Of a DNA stretch of 64,000 nt, positions 36,312 to 44,982 are shown one piece after another; position 1 is the first letter of the stretch, and every line of letters begins with the position of its first letter. The DNA comes from Pontibacter sp. Tf4 (GTDB taxonomy: Bacteria; Bacteroidota; Bacteroidia; Cytophagales; Hymenobacteraceae). A program made the position numbers and the translations under genes. The DNA is taken from contig NZ_JACKZC010000010.1 of assembly GCF_014212495.1 (NCBI RefSeq), positions 124,001-188,000 on the forward strand, read 5' to 3'. Under the pieces are notes generated by a model that was given only the letters and a program-made list of their open reading frames with translations, had not been told where the DNA came from and made no database searches.

Positions 36312-39300
36312 TTACACCTGCGCCGCAACAGTCCGCTGGTTGTACTCTTCTTCGGAAAGGGCAAAGGCAGGGTCTACGAGCAGTACTTCCTGGTAGGTCA
36401 GGTTATACAAACGGTACACCAGCACATCTATCTCCGCCTCCAGCCCCGACGTATCGGCAGCCGCATCGGCCTGTTTTATAGTTAAGATCTGCTCTACCAG
36501 CGAGGTTATAGTTGCGGTAACTTCATTGTCTACATTTGGTACAGCAAACTGAAGAATATCCCTAATCATTATCTGTGGGAAAGTATCTTCATTACTGATT
36601 TGGAATTTCTTTCTGAAATACCAGCCAATGAAGTTTGAATTGATAATACCCAATAATGGCTTATACTTTATTTCAGCCTTATCTGGAATTAACTTTAGCA
36701 CAAACAGAAGTGTGTTGCAATAAGAAGTATAAGGTATATAGTTTGCAATTAAAGTTCTGCCAACAATTTTCCTTATCAATATTTTTTCATCTTCGAATTT
36801 TTCAGGAACTCTTGGTTCAGCCAACCAAGGTCCATAGTTTAACCAATTGTTTTCTTTCCAATTAAGAATGTATTTACCAACATCCTTACCATCAAAGAAT
36901 GGCTTCCATACTTCATTTATCTGATTAGACGAAGTGAAAGGTTTACTGTCCCTAATTTCTGCTGTCTGCGCAGGCTTACCTTTTCCAACTTGGTATACTT
37001 TTATACCATAAAACATTGTAGTGAATTCTTCTAATTTGGTAAATTCAGAATCAACTTTGTTAATGATACTGAGATCTTCAGAATTACTCTGAACATTGAA
37101 TGCCTTCTGCTCAAACCACAAAGCTGTAGAAGCAATAAACTTGTTCTCAGGCATGTCTATAGTTGTAATCAGATCTTTTTTATTGAAAGTCTTAACTGTT
37201 ACCTGAGCTTCATTATAGTTTTCAGATTCTGTAGTTTTCCTAAAAAATAACAAAATCGTATCAACCGTAGCTTCATCAAAAATTTTGGAAGGCAATAAAA
37301 CCACTTCTTCCAAAATTGTAGCCTTTAATATAAGTTCTCTAATAGCCTGTGTAAATCCTAAATTGAGAATAGTATCAGGAATTATAAAACCGAACTCACC
37401 CTGCTGCTTTAAGATATTGATGGCCTTCTCGATAAATAGAGCATAGCTCTCGCCACGTAAAGCAAAAGAAGTATATGATTTCTTGTAAAGATTACTCTCA
37501 CTTTCTGTAAAACTCACACCATACGGCGGGTTTCCGATCACCACGTCAAAGCCTTTATAGTTGCCGGCTTCGTCGAGCACTTCCGGAAACTCGAACCGCC
37601 ACTCAAAAGCGCCTTCATATAGTTTGTTGGCTTCAATGTCGGCCCGCTCCTGCTCCAGTTTCTGTAGCTGGGCCTGTAGTTTCTGCAGCTGTTTTTTGTC
37701 TACTTTTTTAGCGCCAAACAGGTCGGGGTCCTGCATTACGGCAATGGCGCCGCGCAGTTTGGCCATGTCGCGTCGCAGGGGGTCGTTGTTGGCCAGCGTG
37801 GTTCTAAAGCCCTGCTTTATCTCGTCCAGGAAAGCGACAAGCTGCTTTTTAACCTCTTTGGAGTTGGTGTGCTTATAGTTGGCAACAGCGGTGCGGTAAG
37901 CCTGCAAACTATGGCCTTTCTTGCCAAAGGCCTCGTGCAGGTCGGCGGTAAGCGGGTAGCGGCTCAGCAGCGAGTTGCCCTGCTTTATGTTTATATCAAT
38001 GTTGGGCAGCGTCTGCAGCTGCGAAAATTTGTCGGAACCTTTAAGAGGGCTCTTACCCGCAGTATTTAAGGATGAACTGGATCTTTCATCAGTAAACCCA
38101 TCGCGCAGCCCTGCAGCGTTGGCATAACATACCGGCGAACTATAGTTGTCTGCATCAGCTTGCATATCCTGCTCCTGGCAGTAGTAGGCGTTCTTCAGCA
38201 GTTCTATCCAGAGGCGCAGGCGGCAAATCTTTACCGAGTTGGGGTTTATATCCACGCCAAACAAACAGTTCTCGATAATGGTCTGCTTCTCATGGAAAAG
38301 CGCTTCCTGCAGCTCCTGCACCTGCGGGTTAATGGTGCGGTGGCCGTCGGGGTGCTGGTGCACCACATAACTGAACAGCTCGCCATGGTGGTCGGTCACG
38401 ATCAGCTCGTCGTTCTGCACCTCAATGCTGCCGTAATGCAGCGGTTTGCCCTGGCGGTTCAGCAGCAGGCGCAGCTCGGCTTTTATAACGATAAGCTCGT
38501 TCAGGGCGCTTACCAGGTAGTGCCCCGAGCCCACGGCCGGGTCGCAGATGCGCAGGCTGTTTATGAGCTGGTTGTACTCCTTCAGGTGCTCTATACTATA
38601 GTTTCTGCTGATGTGCAGCTGCAGCGCTTCAAAGGCCTGGTCGGTTGAACTATAGCCTGCCTGCTCCGCCCCTGTTTTTGTGATCCCAGCTGGACCTGAA
38701 CCGAGCACCCAGCCATATTTCTCTGAAAAGCGCTGCACAACGGCCCGCCGGATGGCTTCGCGGCTCATGTACATGGTTATAAAACCGGGCGTGTAAAAAG
38801 AGCCGTCGCGGTAGCCGTTTATCTTTTCAAAAATAAGTCCCAGTACCGATGCCGTTATCAGCGTTTTGTTTTCTTCCTGTATCTCCTCCTTGCCCTCGGC
38901 GCCGAAGTCGTAGCTGCCCAAAAAGCGCAGCAAATACTCCAGGGTGCGCATGTCGGGCTGGGTTTTGCCAAGGGGTTTGCCGGTTTCGTCGCGCAGCACG
39001 GTTTTGGGGTACAGCGGCAGGCGGCTGGTGTCTTTCAGGTTAGAGATGCGCAGCGTGCGTTTCTCCAGGGCTGTGGTCTCGAACAACGACGAGTTGAGGT
39101 ACGGGATGTGGCCGTATTTCTGGCGCACGTTTTCGGAGCGGAGATGCGGGCGCTCGGCCAGCACATCAAAAAAGAGCTCGTTCAGGTCATCAAACTCCAC
39201 CAGCTTTTCGGGACGCATAAACACGTAGGCCTTGTCGCCGTGGTGGTAACTGGCCAGTTGCGCCTCCAGCAGCTTCAGGAACAGGATGCGGTTCATCCAG

Positions 39301-40271
39301 GTAATGCACAGCTCCAGGGCCACGTTAAACAATTGCTCTTCGCGGGTGCTGCCGTAACTATAGGCATTGTCCAGCCCGCTGATCAGGTCTTCGGATTTCA
39401 GTTTCTGGTACGCCGCCTCCAGCAACGAGCCACTGTCGGGTTTTGCTTTGCGCTGTATCAGTTTGCGGCCTCCCTCCTTCACTTCCTCCAGGCCAATCAG
39501 GTGCAGCAGTTCCAGGTAAAAGCCGGGGTCCAGGGAGTTGGCATCGTTGGCAAAAGGCTCTTTCAGCAAATGCGCCGGCGACAGCAGTTTGTAGAGCTGC
39601 ACCAGTTTCACATCGTCTTTCAGGTCCTGGTTGCGCAGCGGCTTTTCGTATTCTTTTAAGTTGAAGTAGGTGTAAACTATAGTTCCGTCGGCGAGGCCGG
39701 CAATAAAAGGCGCTACAATTTCCTTGTAAAAAAACTCGGTGCTGTTCCCCGATTTCTTGCCCTGGCTCCAGTCGGTAAAGTCTTTGCGCAGCTGGCCGTT
39801 GCGGTAAAACAGGCGGTCAAATTCCAGGGCATCAAACACAAACCACTCGTGCACGCTGGTAATGATGAGCTGTTTCAGGTCGTTGTTCTTGTGCTCTATC
39901 CGTTCGCGCAGGTAATACAGCACCAGCTCGTGCATGGCCTTGTAGTTCAGGCTGTCGGCAGTGGGCATGTCGGCTTTGTTGGTTGGCCGTTTTACCTCCA
40001 GCAGCACGCCGGCGGGGCTTTTGGTATCGGTGCCGGTATGTATCACCAGGTCAGTCTTGCCTTTGGTGTTCAGGCCATAGCGGTCGTAAAAGGTCGCCTT
40101 CAGGAAATCGCGCAGGTGGTTCTTTACATGCTCTTCGCTCTCGTTCAGGTCGATGCTGTCGAGCAGGGTACGCAGCGCATTTTTAAAGCCCTCGATGTGG
40201 GTGCGGGTGGTTTTGCTGCGCAGGTAAGCCTTGTTCAGCGCCTGTTTCGGCCGAAGGATCGTTTGTTGCAT
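36312..40271 (-). CDS. Type IIG restriction-modification enzyme (Eco57I/class I MTase fusion)
   Basis: 1319 residues from the ATG at 40271 (a TTG 15 codons earlier is less likely). A PD-(D/E)xK nuclease motif sits at the N-terminus: D74 (KTDLVIH) and EVK 92-94 (GVLLEVKRP). The N6-adenine methyltransferase motif I DPAVGSGHYL is near 575 and motif IV NPPY near 912, with a coiled insertion between. The C-terminal 400 residues hold the TaqI-C-like target recognition region. One polypeptide thus cuts and modifies, as in type IIG/IIS enzymes. Bases 36540-37510 (end of MTase plus specificity region) are clearly more AT-rich than the rest, suggesting exchange of the specificity part. Recognition sequence unknown. 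Confidence 0.88.
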   Translation of the reverse strand: MQQTILRPKQALNKAYLRSKTTRTHIEGFKNALRTLLDSIDLNESEEHVKNHLRDFLKATFYDRYGLNTKGKTDLVIHTGTDTKSPAGVLLEVKRPTNKADMPTADSLNYKAMHELVLYYLRERIEHKNNDLKQLIITSVHEWFVFDALEFDRLFYRNGQLRKDFTDWSQGKKSGNSTEFFYKEIVAPFIAGLADGTIVYTYFNLKEYEKPLRNQDLKDDVKLVQLYKLLSPAHLLKEPFANDANSLDPGFYLELLHLIGLEEVKEGGRKLIQRKAKPDSGSLLEAAYQKLKSEDLISGLDNAYSYGSTREEQLFNVALELCITWMNRILFLKLLEAQLASYHHGDKAYVFMRPEKLVEFDDLNELFFDVLAERPHLRSENVRQKYGHIPYLNSSLFETTALEKRTLRISNLKDTSRLPLYPKTVLRDETGKPLGKTQPDMRTLEYLLRFLGSYDFGAEGKEEIQEENKTLITASVLGLIFEKINGYRDGSFYTPGFITMYMSREAIRRAVVQRFSEKYGWVLGSGPAGITKTGAEQAGYSSTDQAFEALQLHISRNYSIEHLKEYNQLINSLRICDPAVGSGHYLVSALNELIVIKAELRLLLNRQGKPLHYGSIEVQNDELIVTDHHGELFSYVVHQHPDGHRTINPQVQELQEALFHEKQTIIENCLFGVDINPNSVKICRLRLWIELLKNAYYCQEQDMQADADNYSSPVCYANAAGLRDGFTDERSSSSLNTAGKSPLKGSDKFSQLQTLPNIDINIKQGNSLLSRYPLTADLHEAFGKKGHSLQAYRTAVANYKHTNSKEVKKQLVAFLDEIKQGFRTTLANNDPLRRDMAKLRGAIAVMQDPDLFGAKKVDKKQLQKLQAQLQKLEQERADIEANKLYEGAFEWRFEFPEVLDEAGNYKGFDVVIGNPPYGVSFTESESNLYKKSYTSFALRGESYALFIEKAINILKQQGEFGFIIPDTILNLGFTQAIRELILKATILEEVVLLPSKIFDEATVDTILLFFRKTTESENYNEAQVTVKTFNKKDLITTIDMPENKFIASTALWFEQKAFNVQSNSEDLSIINKVDSEFTKLEEFTTMFYGIKVYQVGKGKPAQTAEIRDSKPFTSSNQINEVWKPFFDGKDVGKYILNWKENNWLNYGPWLAEPRVPEKFEDEKILIRKIVGRTLIANYIPYTSYCNTLLFVLKLIPDKAEIKYKPLLGIINSNFIGWYFRKKFQISNEDTFPQIMIRDILQFAVPNVDNEVTATITSLVEQILTIKQADAAADTSGLEAEIDVLVYRLYNLTYQEVLLVDPAFALSEEEYNQRTVAAQV

Positions 40272-40393
40272 GGCGTGGTTTGTTTTCTTAGGCAAAATAG
40301 GGAAATTAATTTTCAATTATGAATTAAGAAGTTAGAAGTTAGAAGTTAGAAGTTAGAAGTTAGAAAGTTGGGAAGCTGCTATAGTTTGGGAGT

Positions 40394-40540
40394 TGTCATG
40401 TCGAGCGTCCGCCGAGACATCTTATATGTTCTATAGTTCATTTCCACTCTTTTGTCATTTCGAGTGTAGCGAGAAATCTATCTCAGCCTATAGTTCCTTC
40501 TATTGTCATCCCGAGCATAGCCGAGAAATCTTATATGTCC
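40394..40540 (+). repeat. Three tandem variants of TGTCATnnCGAGnnTAGCnGAGAnATCT
   Basis: Copies begin near 40396 (TGTCATGTCGAGCG), 40452 (TGTCATTTCGAGTG) and 40505 (TGTCATCCCGAGCA), spaced about 54 bp. Dispersed repeats of this type are familiar in Bacteroidetes intergenic DNA. Confidence 0.65.
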
Positions 40541-41069
40541 TTTAGTCCTATAGCTGACTTTGCCTGCCATCCGAACCAAGCCTTCTTTCTATAGCTTCTA
40601 CTAATCCTGGGAGCTCTAATAGCCTATAGTTTTATAGTTTAGTTGGCTCCCTCCCGGGCCGGGAGGCCCCGTCTTCGGGCATCGCGCGGTGTACATTTCC
40701 TTTGCTCGTACCTCGCAATGCCTTCGGCACCGGAAATCTACAAGGCGCTCAACCCAAAGACTGAAATCATACTCGATAGCTGCTGCTTTAGCTATAGTTG
40801 CTGTATTGTCTCTTGGCTGTAGCAGATCGGTTACTTTCTCGTGGCTATAGTTACGTAGGGACAGGTAAACCTGTCCTGCTCACGGTCTGTAACTATAGAA
40901 CTATATGTCAAACTATAGCAAGACAGAAAGCTCCCCTCCTTGGATAAGGAGGGGTTAGGGGTGGTTGGACCAGCAGCAACTATGAAGCTATAACTCAAAC
41001 TATAGCAGAGGCCCAAATCCTGAAAATCCTTTAATCACCATTAGTCCCGGTTCAGATATGCCTGTCCCT

Positions 41070-41132
41070 GCCGGGCCAGTTGAGTTACAAACTCAACCCT
41101 ATAAGTAGACACGGGTTACAAACCCGCGCCAG
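41070..41132 (-). repeat. Two-hairpin element, copy 2
   Basis: Same flanks as copy 1, inverted. Hairpin 2 is GTTGAGTTACAAACTCAAC (41079-41097) and hairpin 1 is GGGTTACAAACCC (41113-41125): both differ from copy 1 in loop and stem but remain self-complementary. Confidence 0.75.
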
Positions 41133-41225
41133 CGAAATGTAGTACTCCAGAAACTATAGCACTGTAGCTTCCAACTATAGCAAACCCATATCCTGTAAAT
41201 CCTTCCTGAGGTACCCTCCGTTTTC

Positions 41226-41335
41226 AATCCTGTAAATCCTTTAATCCTGATTCAGACAAAAAAGACGCAAAGTATTGCGTCTCTACATTCCCAAACTTCC
41301 CAACTTTCTAACTTTCTAACTTTCTAACTTTCTAA
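41226..41335. repeat. Direct repeat flanking the R-M locus, right copy
   Basis: Nearly identical to 35652-35760, same orientation, 5.5 kb away. The pair encloses the STAS-like and R-M genes. Confidence 0.75.
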
Positions 41336-41380
41336 CTTCCAAGCTTTCTAACTTCTGACTTCTAACTTCTAACTTCTAAC

Positions 41381-41893
41381 TTAAATGGCTTTCTGCTCCA
41401 GGTAGGCAGACGTGAACGGGTGTTCGGTGGCGACGCCTTCTTTGAGAATGTGCATCACCTGCCAGCCGCGCTCTTTCAGGTAATCGGAGATGATGGCCCG
41501 GTGACAGCGCCACCATACGGCTTCGGAGCACATGTAGGCAGTATGCTTTTGAGTGGCAAGATTGGTCAGGTTGGCGATGGCTGCTTCAAATTCTTTGGTC
41601 TCGGCATAATCGGCATAGCCCCGGAACGACTCGCTGCGCCAGACGGTGTTCGTGGAATCGGGACGGGGTTTGCGACGGCCACCTAAGTCGGTCATGGGTT
41701 GGTAGGCAATGCCGGCGGCGGGCAGAAATTCCTGCAGCGCCTCTACGTTAAAATGCGGATATTTCCTGGAACCCGGGTAACGGCGCACATCCACCAGTAC
41801 TTCTATTTCGAAGGAGTTAAGGGCTGCTACAACTTCGTCGGTGGTACGGGTAGAGTGCCCGAAGGTCCAGATCGTGGGAATGTTCTCTTGCAT
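41381..41893 (-). CDS. DUF488 domain protein
   Basis: 170 residues from the ATG at 41893. IWTFGHSTRTTDEVVAALN opens the domain, VLVDVRRYPGSRKYPHFN follows, then LGGRRKPRPDS and the cysteine/arginine motif YMCSEAVWWRCHRAIISDYL; these are DUF488 hallmarks. The function is unproven; a nucleic-acid or small-molecule enzyme is suspected. The DUF2945 gene is 24 bp upstream on the same strand, and the two form a likely operon. Confidence 0.92.
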   Translation of the reverse strand: MQENIPTIWTFGHSTRTTDEVVAALNSFEIEVLVDVRRYPGSRKYPHFNVEALQEFLPAAGIAYQPMTDLGGRRKPRPDSTNTVWRSESFRGYADYAETKEFEAAIANLTNLATQKHTAYMCSEAVWWRCHRAIISDYLKERGWQVMHILKEGVATEHPFTSAYLEQKAI

Positions 41894-41917
41894 GGCGGTA
41901 TCGGGGTGTGCGGCCAA

Positions 41918-42127
41918 CTATAGTTTGGTGAGCGCAGAGCCTTTGTGGGCAGCAATGTGGTCTGTTTTATCGCTTTTTATTTCGTATTGCGGCTCGTCTT
42001 TGCTGGCATGGTGCGTGTAACCTTTATAGTCGAAATCGGTGGTATGCACTTTTACAATGGTGCCGGTAACGTGGCCGGCTTCGGAGTTCCAGCGCACATG
42101 GTCGCCTTTCTTAAACTGCTGTTTCAT
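41918..42127 (-). CDS. DUF2945 (HVA1 family, TUDOR-like) small protein
   Basis: 69 residues. FKKGDHVRWNSEAGHVTGTIVKVHT with YKGYTHHASKDEPQYEIKSDKTDHIAAHKGSALTKL is the complete DUF2945 small barrel. Related to hypervirulence-associated and TUDOR-like domains; the role is unknown. First gene of a pair with DUF488. Confidence 0.92.
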   Translation of the reverse strand: MKQQFKKGDHVRWNSEAGHVTGTIVKVHTTDFDYKGYTHHASKDEPQYEIKSDKTDHIAAHKGSALTKL

Positions 42128-42359
42128 AGTTGCTCTTCTGATGGTTCAAACGGTTCCGGTAGCGGCCTTGCTCAGGCCACACCTCCCCTCCTGTATTCGG
42201 CAACCTTCCCGAAAGGTTTTTACCAACCTGCCGGTTTGCTTTGTTCAGACTATAGTTCCGGAATAGCCTGTAGCCAACTCCTCGCCGATAAACGCACAAC
42301 GATTACCTGAATTCCGGGTAAAATAAGCAACTTGCCACCCCATTTACCTGCGCCTTTAC

Positions 42360-43160
42360 ATGAACAGACTCTTACCCACCAATGCCGCCCTGCAGCTGCT
42401 GCGCTACCTCAGCCAACAGCTCGGGCAGTTAGAATACGATGCCGAAAAGCACCGCCTGCTGCTGCCCCACGAAGCCGGTGATGCCACGCTTTACTTCCGG
42501 TTACCGCTAACTATAGCATCGCCCGTGCAGGGAAAGTTTGCTATGCAGCAGCCAGTAAACTATATCATCCTGCTCATACAATCGGGTAACTGTGCGCTGG
42601 GTTATTTCGAGAACGGCCGCAACCTGAACCACAAAGTATTCCGCTCGTACATGGTGCGCAAAAAGCAGGGCAAAAGCCAGGTAAAGTATCTCAAAACCAA
42701 AGGAAAGTCGCGCGCCGGTTCGCGTGTTCGTTTAGGTGAAACACTGGAGTTTTTCGAGAACATAAACGGCCGCCTGCAGGAGTATTTTGAACACCATACC
42801 ATCGACCGCATTGCTATCAGCTGCTCTAAAACACTCCTGCCTTACCTGTACAGTTCCAAAACCGAAACACCTTTCACCAAATCAGACCCGCGCCTGCTGA
42901 AGATACCACGCCACGTGCATACCCCCATCTACGAGGTGCTGCTCGATACCAACCGTTACCTGCTGCGCGGCGAACTGGTGTTCGACGAACAGGGCCGGGA
43001 ACGCGCCACCCAACTGCTGGAAGCAGCCGGCATTACTGGTTTACAACACACCCCGGAAGAAGATTCTGACAGCTGGGAGGAAGACCAAGAAGATGAGAGC
43101 GCGGACGAGGATGTTTTTTATGATGAAGAAGATGAGGAAGAGGATGAAATGGAGTGGTAA
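42360..43160 (+). CDS. Predicted Vms1/ANKZF1-like release factor (VLRF1 family)
   Basis: 266 residues, cytoplasmic. FRSYMVRKKQGKSQVKY (95-110) followed by KSRAGSRVRLGETLEFFENI (116-135) matches the core of the VLRF1 domain, whose eukaryotic members (Vms1, ANKZF1) cleave peptidyl-tRNA on stalled 60S subunits. Q107 in GKSQ stands where the catalytic glutamine of Vms1 is. A central strand-helix follows (IDRIAISCSKTLLPYLY), and residues 230-266 are an almost pure Asp/Glu tail. No zinc finger or ankyrin repeats. Expected role: release of nascent chains from stalled ribosomes; inferred from motif similarity. Alone in its transcription unit. Confidence 0.72.
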   Translation: MNRLLPTNAALQLLRYLSQQLGQLEYDAEKHRLLLPHEAGDATLYFRLPLTIASPVQGKFAMQQPVNYIILLIQSGNCALGYFENGRNLNHKVFRSYMVRKKQGKSQVKYLKTKGKSRAGSRVRLGETLEFFENINGRLQEYFEHHTIDRIAISCSKTLLPYLYSSKTETPFTKSDPRLLKIPRHVHTPIYEVLLDTNRYLLRGELVFDEQGRERATQLLEAAGITGLQHTPEEDSDSWEEDQEDESADEDVFYDEEDEEEDEMEW

Positions 43161-43299
43161 TTCTACTTCTGATGCCGCCAGATTGAGTGTAGCGGTAACT
43201 GGCGGTTAACTATGGTTCCAGTTTGTAACTGGCGCTGCTTTGTAAAAGCAGGAAACTATAGCTTCCACTATAGAACTATAGTTTGCCTCATTCATTGCT

Positions 43300-43360
43300 G
43301 GAGCGGATCTGCGATCCGTGACTTATTTATAAAGTCGGATTTGTAATCCGACTGGGCCGG
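43300..43360 (+). repeat. Two-hairpin element, copy 3
   Basis: Hairpin 1 CGGATCTGCGATCCG (43304-43318), linker TGACTTATTTATAA, hairpin 2 AGTCGGATT-TGT-AATCCGACT (43333-43353), flank GGGCCGG. Linker and flanks match copy 1; stems are different but fully paired. Confidence 0.72.
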
Positions 43361-43631
43361 AGGCCCAAACTATAGTTCGACACGAGCGAAGACGCTCGCG
43401 CCATTGATAATCAAACATGCCGCAAGTTTGCAACTTGTGGCTGCACAAGGCAGCAAGTTTGTAACTTGCTTTGCTTTGAAAAAGCAACAAAACCAGTAGC
43501 CGCAACTATAGAACTATAGTTTTTTCCATTCGAATCTACCCGCAAACTATAGTTTCTGCTCGCGCAGAAAGCCAGTTACAAACTGCCGCCAAACTCAGCC
43601 ACAAGTTGCGCTGACGCTAAACTTGCGTTAA

Positions 43632-43786
43632 CGCCCTCGCTCGCGTCCCGCGAGTGTGAGGTACCGGTGGCGTCCCGCCACGTTTCATAGCAACTATAGT
43701 TTCAGAACTATAAACGGAGCAACCTATAGTTTAACGCGGCCAGAGTCCGCTAAATAGCTCACACTCGCGGGACGCGAGCGAGGGCG
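43632..43786 (+). repeat. MITE-like element, complete copy (155 bp)
   Basis: Perfect 28-bp terminal inverted repeats (43632-43659 and 43759-43786; starts CGCCCTCGCTCGCG) enclose 99 bp containing the hairpin GTGGCGTCCCGCCAC and ACGCGGCCAGAGTCCGCT. No coding capacity. Related copies: 29766-29922, 28614-28713, 35152-35205. Confidence 0.8.
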
Positions 43787-43866
43787 AAGGGGATGCGAAC
43801 GAGGTTGAAGCAGCGTTTTCTATTGCGCCGAACTATAGCTGTGCATTACTCAGCGCAAACTATAGT

Positions 43867-44418
43867 TTAACCTTGCTTTTGGTACAGGCTTTCGTTCCGG
43901 AACCTGACGAGGGCTAATACTACGGCCTGTTCGTATAGTTGCATGCGGTCTACGGCGTTGTGGGTCAGCAGGCCGATGGCGCCGGTGGTTTGCTTGGAGT
44001 TGCTTTTCTGAAAGACAATGTCGTCGGCGTGGCCCAGTTCCATGCCCTGCGCTACCAGGTTTGCCACAGCAGGCGGAAGGAAAAAGGCGCCGGAACGTGC
44101 TTTGCCTGTGGCGTGCCGGGTGCGCACCACCACCCACGCAAACGAAGCCAGCTCCTCTTCCTGCAGCTCAACCCCGCCTTCTATCCCGATCCAGTAATCT
44201 GCGTCAGGTTGTTTGGCAAAGGCATTGTTTACCCTGTTCAGGGCACCGGCCAGGGTTTCGGCATCGCTCATAGGCTGATCTGCCACCCCCGATGGTACCT
44301 GCACCTGCACGGCCTCAAAAGCAAGCTCCGGAAACATCTTCCGGAAACCGCGCAGAGCTGCCTCTGTTTTAACCGGGTTGTGGGAAGCCACTGCTATCGT
44401 TCGTGTTGAATCAGACAT
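43867..44418 (-). CDS. yjjX: Inosine/xanthosine triphosphatase (YjjX family)
   Basis: 183 residues from the ATG at 44418 (the frame is open 26 codons upstream). IAVASHNPVKTEAALRGF binds the substrate phosphate, VPSGVADQPMSDAETLAGALNRV and YWIGIEGGVELQ are the family motifs, and GRARSGAF-like and FQKSNSKQTTGAIGLLTH complete it. It removes ITP and XTP, or other non-canonical nucleotides, from the pool. Length is normal. Preceded by repeat island 3 on its downstream side. Confidence 0.9.
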   Translation of the reverse strand: MSDSTRTIAVASHNPVKTEAALRGFRKMFPELAFEAVQVQVPSGVADQPMSDAETLAGALNRVNNAFAKQPDADYWIGIEGGVELQEEELASFAWVVVRTRHATGKARSGAFFLPPAVANLVAQGMELGHADDIVFQKSNSKQTTGAIGLLTHNAVDRMQLYEQAVVLALVRFRNESLYQKQG

Positions 44419-44553
44419 AAAAAGGAAAACATTTATTTTTGTAGCTGGTTTATGTAACCGGTTCCGGATTGGAATGTACTGCTCCGCACGTTGCAACGCT
44501 GCCGGCTACCAGACTATTTTTTACAAATTTAGAAACAGAAGTACCGCTTACCA

Positions 44554-44982
44554 ATGAAACAGGAGTTAATTAACCCCTTCGGCCGTGTTTACCTTACCAT
44601 TGAAGAAGATACCACTAACAAATGGATACACGTAAACTGGATGGGCCACTTAACAGAAGATAACATTAAAAATGGTGCACGAGCCTACACCGACGTGCTT
44701 GCCAGGTCCGGATACCGCTGCATACTGAACGATACCCGCCTGATACTCGGCAGCTGGGGGCACTCCATTGATTGGGTACTGCACAAATGGGCTCCGGACG
44801 CCGCCAAAGCCGGGCTGCAGTATTTTGCCATGATCACCACCCCCGAAACCTTTGGCAGCTCTACTGCTTCGGAGTTTTATGACAAAATAAAAGAATTTAC
44901 GGTAGCAGTTTTTGAGGAACGACGCGAGGCCGAAGACTGGCTGCGCCAACACTCCCTGCCTAAGCTGCAGGAATCAGAATAA
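44554..44982 (+). CDS. STAS/SpoIIAA-like small protein (second copy)
   Basis: 142 residues, no signal peptide. Pattern matches the gene at 35777-36199: strand (KWIHVNWMGHL), helix (IKNGARAYTDVL), strand (CILNDTRLILG), helix, strand (YFAMITTPETF), helix (FYDKIKEFTVAVF) and a final helix (AEDWLRQH). Member of the SpoIIAA/STAS-like group in Bacteroidetes; role unknown, perhaps a regulatory or anti-factor-binding module. Ends before a strong terminator. Confidence 0.72.
   Translation: MKQELINPFGRVYLTIEEDTTNKWIHVNWMGHLTEDNIKNGARAYTDVLARSGYRCILNDTRLILGSWGHSIDWVLHKWAPDAAKAGLQYFAMITTPETFGSSTASEFYDKIKEFTVAVFEERREAEDWLRQHSLPKLQESE

Larger units (their letters stand above)
40322..41380. repeat. Repeat island 2 (mosaic of palindromes)
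   Basis: No gene. It starts with GTTAGAAGTTAGAA runs (40322-40376) and ends with the reverse complement runs (41300-41380) that reach the stop codon of the DUF488 gene. Modules shared with island 1: GGGACAGGTAAACCTGTCC (40859), CTCCCCTCCTTGGATAAGGA (40932), the two-hairpin element and the AATCCTGTAAATCCTTTAAT module. A GC-rich block with nested short palindromes is at 40648-40760. Confidence 0.8.
43161..43866. repeat. Repeat island 3 (706 bp without a gene)
   Basis: Holds the two-hairpin element (43300-43360), another hairpin 1 copy at 43378-43402, paired GCAAGTTTGCAACTTG and GCAAGTTTGTAACTTGC hairpins (43423-43470), the full MITE-like element (43632-43786) and many CTATAG palindromes (for example 43536, 43693, 43860). 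Confidence 0.75.

Noticed and set aside
40322-40376. GTTAGAA tandem run as a coding repeat
   Set aside because: It is a short microsatellite-like run outside the R-M frame and has no start or stop arrangement that fits a gene.
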